From contig JAEWBA010000248.1 in assembly GCA_023391395.1 (NCBI GenBank), positions 1 through 6,634 on the forward strand: DNA of 6,634 nt, read 5' to 3'. A program made the position numbers and the translations under genes. The notes beneath the pieces were generated by a model. The model saw nothing but the letters and a program-made list of their open reading frames with translations, was not told the origin of the DNA and made no database searches. Of this stretch, positions 1 to 6,506 are shown one piece after another. How positions within the stretch are numbered: the stretch's first letter is position 1; every line of letters begins with the position of its first letter. Source of the stretch: Pseudomonadota bacterium. Its GTDB lineage: Bacteria; Pseudomonadota; Gammaproteobacteria; Burkholderiales; Burkholderiaceae_D.

Positions 1-2
1 CC

Positions 3-1139
3 GCAGTCATCGGCACCCTCGGTGTCGGGCTGTTCCGGCGCGGCGCTCATGAGGGCCTATCCGCGACCGGCTATACCACGCCGGACGCTGTCACGCTGCA
101 GCGTGGGCTGGCCGAGCTGCGCCGCGCCGGCGCCACGGCGCTGGCCATGGAAGCCTCCTCGATCGGTCTCGACCAGGGGCGCATGAACGGCATGCATATC
201 GACACCGCCGTATTTACCAATTTCACGCGCGACCACCTCGATTACCACGCCGACATGGCGGCCTACGAAGCGGCCAAGACCGTACTGTTCCATTGGCCTG
301 GCCTGCGCCATGCGGTGATCAATCTTGACGATGAAATGGGGCGGCGCCTGGTCGGCCGGCTCATGGCCTCGCAACCGCGGCTGTCTCTCATCGGTTACAG
401 CGTGGCCGGGCGCACGGTGGAGGGCCTGCGCTGCCTCGTCGCCGGCGACATCCGCTGCAGTCACGGCGGCACCGCGTTTTATCTTGAGTCGCCGGATGGC
501 GTGGCGCAGGTGAAGACGCAATTGGTGGGCCTGTTCAACGTCAGCAATGTGCTTGGCGTGCTGGGCGCACTGCTGGCGAAGGGTGTCGCATTCAAGGCGG
601 CCATCGACGCAGTCGAAGCCTTGAAGCCGGTGCCGGGACGCATGGAGCAAATGGGAGGCGAGCAGGCGCCGCTGGTGGTGATCGACTATGCCCACACGCC
701 GGATGCATTGCAGCAGGCGCTGATGGCGCTGCGCCAGGTGGCGCAGCAGCGCGGCGGCAAGCTGTGGTGCCTGTTCGGCTGCGGCGGCGACCGTGATCCG
801 GGCAAGCGGCCGCAGATGGGAGCGGTTTCCGAGCTGGCGGACCACGTGATCGTCACCAGCGACAACCCGCGCAACGAAGAGCCGGGCGCGATTCTCGCCC
901 AGATCGTCTCCGGCATGGATGCCTGCCGTTTGGCCAGCGCGCCACCGCAGGTGATCGAGGACCGTGCCGCTGCGATTCTGTGGGCCGTGCGCCACGCCGG
1001 CAAACAGGACGTGGTCCTCCTGGCGGGCAAGGGACATGAAAACTATCAGGAAATCAAGGGCAAGAAGCTGCCCTTCCTGGATGCCGATCATGCCGCGCTG
1101 GCACTGGCCGCGCGCGCAACCATGAAGGGGATGATGTAA
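3..1139 (+). CDS. murE: UDP-MurNAc-L-Ala-D-Glu:meso-diaminopimelate ligase MurE, 3' part (5' truncated by window edge)
   Basis: This is the C-terminal 378 residues of MurE, the cytoplasmic ATP-dependent ligase that adds the third stem-peptide residue to UDP-MurNAc-L-Ala-D-Glu. The frame is open from base 3. Roughly the first 120-130 residues, including the N-terminal UDP-binding domain and the GTNGKT P-loop, lie upstream of the window. Visible family motifs in order are AVIGTLG at the edge, MEASSIGLDQGR (from base 147), TNFTRDHLDYH, YEAAK with the lysine expected to be carbamoylated (codon 276-278), GRME, DYAHTPDAL, GCGGDRDPGKRP, DNPR (861-872) and LLAGKGHENYQ. DNPR is the known signature for meso-diaminopimelate rather than lysine, which fits a Gram-negative wall. 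The TAA stop shares its last base with the murF ATG (TAATG). The methionine at 147 is internal and is not the start. Identification is firm; only the 5' end is missing. Confidence 0.97.
   Translation, partial: AVIGTLGVGLFRRGAHEGLSATGYTTPDAVTLQRGLAELRRAGATALAMEASSIGLDQGRMNGMHIDTAVFTNFTRDHLDYHADMAAYEAAKTVLFHWPGLRHAVINLDDEMGRRLVGRLMASQPRLSLIGYSVAGRTVEGLRCLVAGDIRCSHGGTAFYLESPDGVAQVKTQLVGLFNVSNVLGVLGALLAKGVAFKAAIDAVEALKPVPGRMEQMGGEQAPLVVIDYAHTPDALQQALMALRQVAQQRGGKLWCLFGCGGDRDPGKRPQMGAVSELADHVIVTSDNPRNEEPGAILAQIVSGMDACRLASAPPQVIEDRAAAILWAVRHAGKQDVVLLAGKGHENYQEIKGKKLPFLDADHAALALAARATMKGMM
1125..1130 (+). promoter_or_regulatory. Ribosome binding site of murF
   Basis: AAGGGG lies inside the last codons of murE, 8 bases before the murF ATG at 1139. 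It supports that ATG as the start and indicates that murF is translated from within the murE message. Confidence 0.6.
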
Positions 1140-2518
1140 TGAAGTCGTCTTTGGCTGGTATCCAGCCATGGATTTCGAATGCCGCGATGACGGCGGACGC
1201 CGGCTTTGCCGGGATATCGACCGATAGCCGCAATGTCGCTGCGGGCGACTTGTTCGTCGCCCTGCGCGGTGAGCGCTTCGATGCGCACGACTTCCTGGAT
1301 GAAGTGCTCGCCAAGGGAGCGGCCGCGCTGGTGGCCGAGCGCCTGCCGGAAGGATGCACGGCGCCGGCGCTGATCGTGCCCGATACGCGCATCGCCCTGC
1401 GAGAAATTGCGCGCGGCTGGTGCGCACAATTCGCTATCCCGCTGATCGGCGTCACCGGCAGCAACGGCAAGACCACGGTAAAGGAAATGATCGCTGCCAT
1501 CCTCGCGGCAGCTTATGGCGAGGAGCATTATCTTGCCACTCGCGGCAACCTGAACAATGAGATCGGCGTGCCGCTGACCTTGTTCCGGCTCCACGCCGCC
1601 TGCAAGGCAGCCGTGATCGAGATGGGCATGAATCACCCCGGCGAGATCGCCACCCTGGCAGGGACTGCGCGTCCCACAGTCGGCCTGGTCAACAATGCGC
1701 AGCGCGAACATCAGGAATTCATGGAGAGCGTGGAAGCGGTCGCCATCGAAAACGGCGCAGTGATCCGGGCCTTGCCGGCCGACGGCGTGGCGGTGTTCCC
1801 TGCTGACGATGCGTACGCGCATGTGTGGCGCGGCTATGCAACGGAAGCGGGATGCCGTGTGCTGAGTTTCGGCCTGACGCCGGATGCGGACCTCACTTGC
1901 GATTGGCGCGCCATGGACTTCGGCAGCGAGCTTGTGGTGCGCGCAAAGGAACAGCAATTTTCAGTGAGGCTCGCCGCCGCCGGCGTGCACAACGTGCGCA
2001 ATGCGCTCGCCGCCACCGCCTGCGCGCTGGCGATCGGCATTCCGACCGAAGCGATTGTGCGCGGCTTGCAAGCCTTCGCGCCGGTCAGCGGGCGCCTGCA
2101 GCGCAAGACCGCAAGCAGCGGCGCGCTAGTGATCGACGATACCTACAACGCCAATCCCGACTCGGTGCGCGCCGCAATCGACGTGCTCGCCCAGGCGGCC
2201 GCGCCGCGCGTGCTGGTGCTGGGTGACATGGGCGAGGTCGGGAGCGAAGGTCCCAAATTCCACGAAGAGGTCGGCGCCTATGCGGCGGCACGCGGGATCG
2301 AGCATTTGCTGACTCTGGGCGAGCTTGCGCGCCACGCGGCGGCGGCATTCGGCTCGGGTGCCCGCCATTTCGACGATATCGACACACTCAATCAAGCCGC
2401 GCTGGCACTGGTCGGCGCGCACACCACGGCGTTGGTGAAAGGCTCGCGCTTCATGAGGATGGAGCGCGTGGTCCGACATCTCGTCAATCAGGAAACACAA
2501 GGACAGGAAACCCACTGA
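1139..2518 (+). CDS. murF: UDP-MurNAc-tripeptide:D-Ala-D-Ala ligase MurF
   Basis: This 459-residue protein matches the usual MurF length (about 450-460). It is the cytoplasmic ATP-dependent ligase that adds D-Ala-D-Ala to UDP-MurNAc-tripeptide, completing the pentapeptide precursor. The N-terminal substrate domain carries STDSRNV (27-33) and GDLFVALRG. The central ATPase domain has the P-loop GSNGKTT (107-113), [15 protein letters not shown] (134-148) and [10 protein letters not shown] (161-170). The C-terminal domain includes [24 protein letters not shown] (333-342) and LGDMGEVG (361-368). [10 protein letters not shown] (186-195) is, as I recall, typical of Burkholderiales. The position aligned by eye with the carbamoylated lysine of E. 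coli MurF appears to be Asn205 (AIENGA), which is reported as a finding. The start overlaps the murE stop by one base, and mraY begins one base after the TGA. Identification is secure. Confidence 0.97.
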   Translation: MKSSLAGIQPWISNAAMTADAGFAGISTDSRNVAAGDLFVALRGERFDAHDFLDEVLAKGAAALVAERLPEGCTAPALIVPDTRIALREIARGWCAQFAIPLIGVTGSNGKTTVKEMIAAILAAAYGEEHYLATRGNLNNEIGVPLTLFRLHAACKAAVIEMGMNHPGEIATLAGTARPTVGLVNNAQREHQEFMESVEAVAIENGAVIRALPADGVAVFPADDAYAHVWRGYATEAGCRVLSFGLTPDADLTCDWRAMDFGSELVVRAKEQQFSVRLAAAGVHNVRNALAATACALAIGIPTEAIVRGLQAFAPVSGRLQRKTASSGALVIDDTYNANPDSVRAAIDVLAQAAAPRVLVLGDMGEVGSEGPKFHEEVGAYAAARGIEHLLTLGELARHAAAAFGSGARHFDDIDTLNQAALALVGAHTTALVKGSRFMRMERVVRHLVNQETQGQETH

Positions 2519-2519
2519 C

Positions 2520-3689
2520 ATGCTGCTTTGGCTAGCACAATATTTTCAACAAGAGCTGGGGCCGCTGCGGGTCTTCAACTTCATCACTTTCCGAGCTGTA
2601 TTCGCAACCTTGACGGCGCTGGCGATCGGCCTGATTGCCGGCCCGGCGGTGATTCGCATGCTGACCCGGATGAAGGTCGGACAGGCGGTGCGCACCGACG
2701 GCCCGCAAACGCATTTGATCAAGTCGGGCACGCCGACCATGGGCGGTGCCTTAATCCTGATCGCAATCGGCATCTCGGTGGTGCTGTGGGCCGACTGGAG
2801 CAACCGCTTCATCTGGCCGGTAATGATCGTTACGCTGGGTTTCGGCGCCATCGGCTGGGTGGACGACTATCGCAAGGTGGTCTACAAGGATCCGAACGGC
2901 ATGCGCTCGAAGGAGAAATACTTCTGGCAGTCGCTGATCGGCATCGGCGCCGCACTCTACCTGGCATTTTCCGTGTCGGCGCCGACCAATACCGAGGTCT
3001 GGGAATTGTTCATGGACTGGGTGGGTTCCGGCTTCAATCTCGACCTGCCGCCCAAGGCCGACCTTATTGTGCCCTTCTTCAAGACCATCAGCTATCCGCT
3101 GGGTGTATGGGGCTTCATCGCGCTGACCTATTTCGTCATCGTCGGCACCAGCAACGCGGTGAACCTGACTGACGGCTTGGACGGGCTGGCGATCATGCCC
3201 ACTGTGATGGTCGGCTCGGCGCTGGGCCTGATCGCCTACCTGACCGGCAGCGCGGTGTACGCCAAGTACCTGTTCATTCCCTACATTCCCGGCGCGGGCG
3301 AGCTGCTCATCTTCTGTGGCGCGATGGCTGGCGCGGGCTTGGCCTTCCTGTGGTTTAACGCCCATCCGGCCCAGGTGTTCATGGGCGATGTCGGCGCGCT
3401 TGCCCTTGGCGGCGCTCTCGGCACGATCGCGGTGATTGTGCGCCAGGAGATCGTGTTGTTCGTCATGGGCGGCATCTTCGTGGTTGAAACGCTCTCGGTG
3501 ATGCTGCAGGTCGGTTACTTCAAGTACACCAAGAAGCGCTACGGCATCGGACGGCGCATCCTGCTGATGGCGCCGCTGCACCATCATTTCGAACAGAAGG
3601 GCTGGAAGGAAACCAAGGTGGTGGTGCGGTTCTGGATCATCACCATGATGCTGGTGTTGTTTGGATTGTCTACCTTGAAGCTGCGCTGA
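2520..3689 (+). CDS. mraY: Phospho-MurNAc-pentapeptide transferase MraY (lipid I synthase)
   Basis: This polytopic inner-membrane enzyme transfers phospho-MurNAc-pentapeptide from UDP to undecaprenyl phosphate, forming lipid I. Its 389 residues exceed the 360 of E. coli MraY, which is usual in Burkholderiales. The extra length sits mainly in a region around 150-185. Hallmarks are GTPTMGG (70-76), the catalytic WVDDY motif with Asp115/Asp116, KEKYFWQ (131-137), NLTDGLDG (215-222), FMGDVG with Asp290 and the histidine motif PLHHHFE (352-358). About ten hydrophobic segments alternate with these loops, matching the MraY fold. The ATG lies one base after the murF TGA. AAGGA and AGGA (2499-2508) lie 11-16 bases upstream, so the ribosome binding site is modest and coupling to murF is likely. 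The stop overlaps murD by one base (TGATG). Nothing is missing. Confidence 0.98.
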   Translation: MLLWLAQYFQQELGPLRVFNFITFRAVFATLTALAIGLIAGPAVIRMLTRMKVGQAVRTDGPQTHLIKSGTPTMGGALILIAIGISVVLWADWSNRFIWPVMIVTLGFGAIGWVDDYRKVVYKDPNGMRSKEKYFWQSLIGIGAALYLAFSVSAPTNTEVWELFMDWVGSGFNLDLPPKADLIVPFFKTISYPLGVWGFIALTYFVIVGTSNAVNLTDGLDGLAIMPTVMVGSALGLIAYLTGSAVYAKYLFIPYIPGAGELLIFCGAMAGAGLAFLWFNAHPAQVFMGDVGALALGGALGTIAVIVRQEIVLFVMGGIFVVETLSVMLQVGYFKYTKKRYGIGRRILLMAPLHHHFEQKGWKETKVVVRFWIITMMLVLFGLSTLKLR

Positions 3690-5179
3690 TGAATTACCAG
3701 GGCAAACAGGTTCTCGTACTCGGGCTCGGCGAATCGGGCTTGGCAATGGCATTGTGGCTGGCGCGCTGCGGCGCGCGGCTGCGCGTCGCCGATACGCGCG
3801 AGACACCGGAACGCCTGACTGACCTGCAGGCAGCCGTGCCGCAGGCCGACTTCGTGGCCGGCCCGCTGACGGCTGCGCTGCTGGACGACATCGATTTCGT
3901 CGCCGTCAGTCCGGGCTTGGCGCCCGCGCGCGAACTGGCCGAGATCGGCCCGGCGGCGGAACAAAAGAATATCCCCCTGTGGGGAGAAATCGAACTGTTC
4001 GCCCAGGCGCTGGCAGCCCTGCGCAGCGAGCGCGGCTACGCTCCCAAGCTGATCGCAATTACCGGCACCAATGGCAAGACCACCGTCACCAACCTCACCA
4101 CGCTGCTGTGCCGCCGTGCCGGCCTGAAGACGCAAGCCGCCGGAAATATCAGCCCGGCAGCGCTGGACGCCCTGCGTGCCGCACTGGATGCGGACGACTT
4201 GCCGCAGGCCTGGGTGCTGGAGCTGTCCAGCTTCCAGCTGCACACCACTTACAGCCTGCAAGCGGATGCGGCGACGGTGCTCAATGTCACGCAGGATCAT
4301 CTGGACTGGCATGGCGAAATGGATGCCTATGCCGGCGACAAGGCGCGCATCTTCGGTGCCGATACCGTGCGCGTGCTCAACCGTGACGATGCACGCGTGA
4401 TGGCGATGGCCTCATCGCCCGCTCCCATAATCAGTTTCGGGGTCGACGAACCCGTGCAGCCGGATTGCCTCGGCCTGGTCGATGACAACGGCATGCAATG
4501 GCTGTCCGTCGCGGTCGCCGCCGAGGACGGCGAGAAGCGACGCCGCAAGAAAGACCATGTCGAACTGCCGGTCTTCATCAACAAGCTGATGCCGGCCGAT
4601 GCCTTGCAGATTCGCGGCCGCCACAATGCCGTCAATGCTCTGGCCGCGCTGGCCCTGTGCCGCGCCATCGGATTGCCCCTGGCGCCGATGCTGCACGGCT
4701 TGCGCGAATACAAGGGTGAGCCGCATCGGGTCGAATTGGTGGCGACGGTGGGGAGCGTCGATTATGTCGACGACAGCAAGGGCACCAATGTCGGCGCGAC
4801 CGTGGCGGCGCTTAACGGACTGGGCACCGAAATGGCGGACGCGCGGCTGTTGCTGATTGCCGGGGGCGACGGCAAGGGGCAGGACTTCGCGCCCCTGGCC
4901 GAGCCGGTGGCAAAGTACGTGCGTACCGTGCTCTTGATCGGCAAGGACGGACCGGCGATTCGCGCTGCGCTGGAGCAATCCGGCGCCGAGCTGATCGATT
5001 GCGCCACCCTGGAAGCAGCCGTCGAAAAGGCCGCAGAACTGGCGCGGCCGGGAGATACGGTCCTGCTGTCGCCCGCCTGTGCCAGCCTGGACATGTTCAG
5101 GAACTACGCGCACCGCGCCCAGGTGTTCATTGACGCTGTACGCGAGATCGCGCTGGCGCGGGGCGAGGTGATCGCATGA
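3689..5179 (+). CDS. murD: UDP-MurNAc-L-Ala:D-glutamate ligase MurD
   Basis: This cytoplasmic ATP-dependent ligase adds D-Glu to UDP-MurNAc-L-Ala, the step before MurE. At 496 residues it is longer than E. coli MurD (438). The extra residues are mostly a few before the P-loop and a segment at about 260-300 with a basic patch EKRRRKKDH (282-290). I believe this is common in Burkholderiales. Visible motifs are the N-terminal GLGESG (12-17), P-loop GTNGKTT (126-132), ELSSFQL (178-184), [10 protein letters not shown] (199-208), Lys218 in AGDKARIF as the expected carbamoylated lysine, [11 protein letters not shown] (310-320), HRVE (346-349), DDSKGTN (361-367), GGDGKG (392-397) and [12 protein letters not shown] (459-470). 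The ATG shares a base with the mraY stop. No good ribosome binding site precedes it, only a weak GAAG, so translation probably depends on coupling with mraY. The 3' end overlaps ftsW by ATGA. Confidence 0.97.
   Translation: MNYQGKQVLVLGLGESGLAMALWLARCGARLRVADTRETPERLTDLQAAVPQADFVAGPLTAALLDDIDFVAVSPGLAPARELAEIGPAAEQKNIPLWGEIELFAQALAALRSERGYAPKLIAITGTNGKTTVTNLTTLLCRRAGLKTQAAGNISPAALDALRAALDADDLPQAWVLELSSFQLHTTYSLQADAATVLNVTQDHLDWHGEMDAYAGDKARIFGADTVRVLNRDDARVMAMASSPAPIISFGVDEPVQPDCLGLVDDNGMQWLSVAVAAEDGEKRRRKKDHVELPVFINKLMPADALQIRGRHNAVNALAALALCRAIGLPLAPMLHGLREYKGEPHRVELVATVGSVDYVDDSKGTNVGATVAALNGLGTEMADARLLLIAGGDGKGQDFAPLAEPVAKYVRTVLLIGKDGPAIRAALEQSGAELIDCATLEAAVEKAAELARPGDTVLLSPACASLDMFRNYAHRAQVFIDAVREIALARGEVIA
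5165..5172 (+). promoter_or_regulatory. Strong ribosome binding site of ftsW
   Basis: GAGGTGAT is fully complementary to the 3' end of typical 16S rRNA. It ends three bases before the ftsW ATG at 5176, with five bases between GAGGTG and the ATG. It lies inside the last codons of murD. It supports the 5176 start over later methionines such as those at residues 27-28. Confidence 0.7.
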
Positions 5180-6387
5180 GATTCAACCTGCCGCTCTTCT
5201 CCGCGCCGCCGGCCGCCGGGAATCCCGTTTCCGGCCAGGCTCAGCGTTCCAAGATGATGGAGTACGACCAGCCGCTGGTGTGGGTGGTTGTGCTGCTCAT
5301 GCTGTTCGGCATGGTGATGGTGTATTCGGCTTCGATAGCGCTGCCCGATTCGCCCAAGTATGCGGCATACAAAAACTCGCATTTCTTGTTCCGCCAGGCT
5401 ACCTTCATCGGTGTGTCCTTGCTTGCGGGACTGCTCGCCTTCCGCGTGCGTATCGAGACCTGGCAACGCCTGGCGCCCTATCTGTTCGTCGCGACCCTGC
5501 TGCTGTTGGTGCTGGTCCTGGTGCCGGGCGTGGGCAAGGGCGTCAACGGCGCCAAGCGCTGGCTATCGTTCAAGGGTTTCAACCTGCAGCCCTCCGAGCT
5601 GATGAAGCTGTTCGTGGTCTTGTACGCGGCCGATTACACCGTGCGCAAGCAGGAATACATGCACAAGCTGACCAAGGGCTTCATGCCGATGACGGTAGCC
5701 ATCGGTTTCGTCGGCCTGCTGCTGCTGCTGGAGCCGGATCTTGGCGCTTTCGGCGTGATCGTCTGCATCGCCATGGGCATCCTGTTCCTGGGCGGCGTCA
5801 ACGGCATTTGGTTCGGCAGCATCGGTGCGACCCTGGCCGGCATCTTCGGCATGGTGATCCTGCTGTCGCCCTGGCGGCGCGAGCGCATTTTTGCCTATCT
5901 CGACCCGTGGTCGGAAGAAAACGCTTTGGGCAAGGCGTACCAGTTGTCGCATTCCCTGATTGCCTTCGGCCGCGGCGAGTTGTTCGGGGTCGGCCTCGGC
6001 GCCAGCGTCGAAAAGCTGCACTACCTGCCGGAGGCGCACACCGACTTTCTGCTAGCCGTGATTGGCGAGGAACTCGGCTTTGCCGGCGTGCTGGTGGTGG
6101 TGGCGCTGTTCTACTGGATCATCAAGCGCGCCTTCGAGATCGGTCGGCAGGCGATCGCCATGGACCAGACCTTTGCGGGCCTGGCGGCCAAGGGCATAGG
6201 CATATGGATAGGCGTGCAAGCCTTCATCAACATGGGGGTGAACTTGGGGCTCTTGCCGACCAAGGGCCTGACCTTGCCGCTGATGAGCTACGGCGGCTCG
6301 GGGGTGCTGATGAACTGCGTCGGGCTGGCGATTCTGCTCCGCATCGATTATGAAAATCGCGTACTGATGCGGGGAGGGCGCATATGA
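5176..6387 (+). CDS. ftsW: Septal peptidoglycan glycosyltransferase FtsW (SEDS family)
   Basis: FtsW is the polytopic SEDS polymerase that works with its cognate transpeptidase FtsI at the division septum, using lipid II as substrate. The 403-residue product has a short cytoplasmic N-terminus (about 1-32) followed by about ten transmembrane segments. Conserved motifs are MVYSAS (48-53), NGAKRWL (124-130), QPSELMKL (138-145), EPDLG (186-190), [14 protein letters not shown] with the predicted catalytic Asp290, and [16 protein letters not shown] (361-376). The C-terminus [13 protein letters not shown] is cytoplasmic. The start overlaps the murD stop by ATGA and has a strong ribosome binding site. 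The last 35 bases are repeated just before murG, and the final codons form one arm of an inverted repeat, so the end of the gene has been involved in a rearrangement. The protein itself looks complete. Confidence 0.97.
   Translation: MRFNLPLFSAPPAAGNPVSGQAQRSKMMEYDQPLVWVVVLLMLFGMVMVYSASIALPDSPKYAAYKNSHFLFRQATFIGVSLLAGLLAFRVRIETWQRLAPYLFVATLLLLVLVLVPGVGKGVNGAKRWLSFKGFNLQPSELMKLFVVLYAADYTVRKQEYMHKLTKGFMPMTVAIGFVGLLLLLEPDLGAFGVIVCIAMGILFLGGVNGIWFGSIGATLAGIFGMVILLSPWRRERIFAYLDPWSEENALGKAYQLSHSLIAFGRGELFGVGLGASVEKLHYLPEAHTDFLLAVIGEELGFAGVLVVVALFYWIIKRAFEIGRQAIAMDQTFAGLAAKGIGIWIGVQAFINMGVNLGLLPTKGLTLPLMSYGGSGVLMNCVGLAILLRIDYENRVLMRGGRI
6353..6387 (+). repeat. Direct repeat copy A: 3' end of ftsW with ribosome binding site and ATGA
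   Basis: This is the first copy of a 35-base direct repeat. It covers the final ftsW codons ([10 protein letters not shown] and stop) and includes GGAGG at 6373-6377, six bases before an ATG at 6384 that overlaps the ftsW TGA. It matches copy B (6472-6506) at 31 of 35 positions. The four differences are all at third codon positions and are synonymous. Confidence 0.93.
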
Positions 6388-6413
6388 AAAGCCTTCATAT
6401 GAGTACGCGATTT
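6354..6413 (+). repeat. Inverted repeat between ftsW end and inverted copy I (12-base perfect arms)
   Basis: Bases 6354-6365 (AAATCGCGTACT) are the perfect reverse complement of 6402-6413 (AGTACGCGATTT). Directly inside the right arm is a second palindrome (6381-6401). The transcript could therefore form a 12-pair stem, a 15-base bulge on the 5' side containing GGAGG, and an 8-pair stem with a 5-base loop. Such a structure would enclose the ftsW stop and the start of the small ORF at 6384. Confidence 0.85.
6381..6401 (+). repeat. Short palindrome around the ftsW stop and small ORF start
   Basis: CATATGAA (6381-6388) and TTCATATG (6394-6401) are perfect reverse complements separated by AAGCC. 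The stem contains the ftsW TGA and the ATG at 6384. It nests inside the larger 6354/6413 inverted repeat. There is no following T tract, so it is not a classical terminator. Confidence 0.85.
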
Positions 6414-6506
6414 CGGTGCAGGCTAACTTTGCGCAGCAAAGTTAAAGGAGCATTGGCGAGTGGCCGGAGCCAAAATCGCGTGCTCATGCGCGGAGGTCGC
6501 ATATGA
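6384..6506 (+). CDS. Small bridging ORF between ftsW and murG, possible coupling peptide
   Basis: This 40-codon ORF has not been recognised as any known gene. Its ATG overlaps the ftsW stop (ATGA, 6384-6387) and its TGA overlaps the murG start (ATGA, 6503-6506). A GGAGG six bases upstream (6373-6377) is well placed for initiation. The product begins [10 protein letters not shown] and is very basic, with 11 Lys/Arg and no acidic residue. Its last 10 residues, [10 protein letters not shown], are identical to the FtsW C-terminus because they are encoded by repeat copy B. No membrane segment or domain is visible. The simplest reading is that it is a by-product of the duplication, kept open because it carries ribosomes from ftsW to murG. 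It could also be untranslated and open by chance, since 28 codons of novel sequence without a stop is not improbable at this GC content. Confidence 0.45.
   Translation: MKSLHMSTRFRCRLTLRSKVKGALASGRSQNRVLMRGGRI
6398..6488 (+). repeat. Inverted repeat between copy I and copy B, alternative stem upstream of murG
   Basis: Bases 6398-6413 can pair in RNA with 6473-6488 as 16 consecutive pairs: 14 Watson-Crick and two U-G wobbles (6404/6482 and 6398/6488). The same inverted segment also pairs with the end of ftsW (6354-6365), so the two stems exclude each other. The loop contains the 6424-6444 palindrome. The helix ends four bases before the GGAGG of murG. Confidence 0.75.
6424..6444 (+). repeat. 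Perfect 9-base palindrome with GCA loop
   Basis: TAACTTTGC (6424-6432) and GCAAAGTTA (6436-6444) form a perfect nine-pair stem closed by GCA. It is AT-richer than the surrounding genes. It is not followed by a T run on either strand, so it does not look like an intrinsic terminator. The compact, symmetric form resembles dispersed palindromic elements of the REP type, but whether it recurs in the genome cannot be seen here. Confidence 0.85.
6472..6506 (+). repeat. Direct repeat copy B: second ftsW-like tail with the murG ribosome binding site
   Basis: This is the second copy of the 35-base repeat, offset by 119 bases from copy A. In its own frame it encodes [10 protein letters not shown] and a TGA exactly as the end of ftsW does, with GTG, CTC, CGC and GGT replacing GTA, CTG, CGG and GGG. 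It carries GGAGG and the ATGA that starts murG, so it probably represents the original ftsW/murG junction. Confidence 0.93.
6492..6496 (+). promoter_or_regulatory. Ribosome binding site of murG
   Basis: GGAGG lies six bases before the ATG at 6503 and fixes that codon as the murG start over the in-frame ATGs at 6515 and 6521. The same arrangement exists at copy A, where GGAGG (6373-6377) precedes the ATG at 6384. Confidence 0.75.

Larger units (their letters stand above)
6388..6502 (+). other. Only non-overlapping gene interval in the window, holding a composite repeat
   Basis: These 115 bases separate ftsW from murG, whereas every other junction here has at most one spare base. They contain the right half of the small palindrome, inverted copy I (6398-6413), a second palindrome (6424-6444), an orphan AAAGGAG (6444-6450) and most of repeat copy B. 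No transposase, tRNA, promoter or terminator is apparent. Bases 6414-6471 have no visible similarity to the flanking genes, and their origin is unknown. Confidence 0.8.

Noticed and set aside
147..1139. ATG at 147 as the true start of a short murE
   Set aside because: The same frame is open back to base 3 and encodes conserved MurE sequence (AVIGTLG and onward). The methionine is part of the internal motif MEASS.
57..1427. Long minus-strand ORF (456 codons) opposite murE and murF
   Set aside because: It is antisense to clear murE and murF coding sequence, has a low-complexity Arg/His/Ala-rich composition typical of reversed high-GC genes, and shows no domain. It is a shadow frame.
2751..3806. 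Long minus-strand ORF (351 codons) opposite mraY and the start of murD
   Set aside because: It is rich in His, Gln, Asp and Arg as expected from the reverse of a hydrophobic membrane protein gene, and has no recognisable motif or ribosome binding site.
6424..6450. Rho-independent terminator between ftsW and murG
   Set aside because: The stem is AT-rich and is followed by AAAGGAG rather than a T tract. The opposite strand has no T tract after the stem either, and termination here would separate murG from its operon.
6388..6502. Insertion sequence remnant or internal promoter
   Set aside because: There is no transposase fragment, and no -35/-10 pair with acceptable spacing could be found by eye. 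A miniature element remains possible and is listed as a finding.
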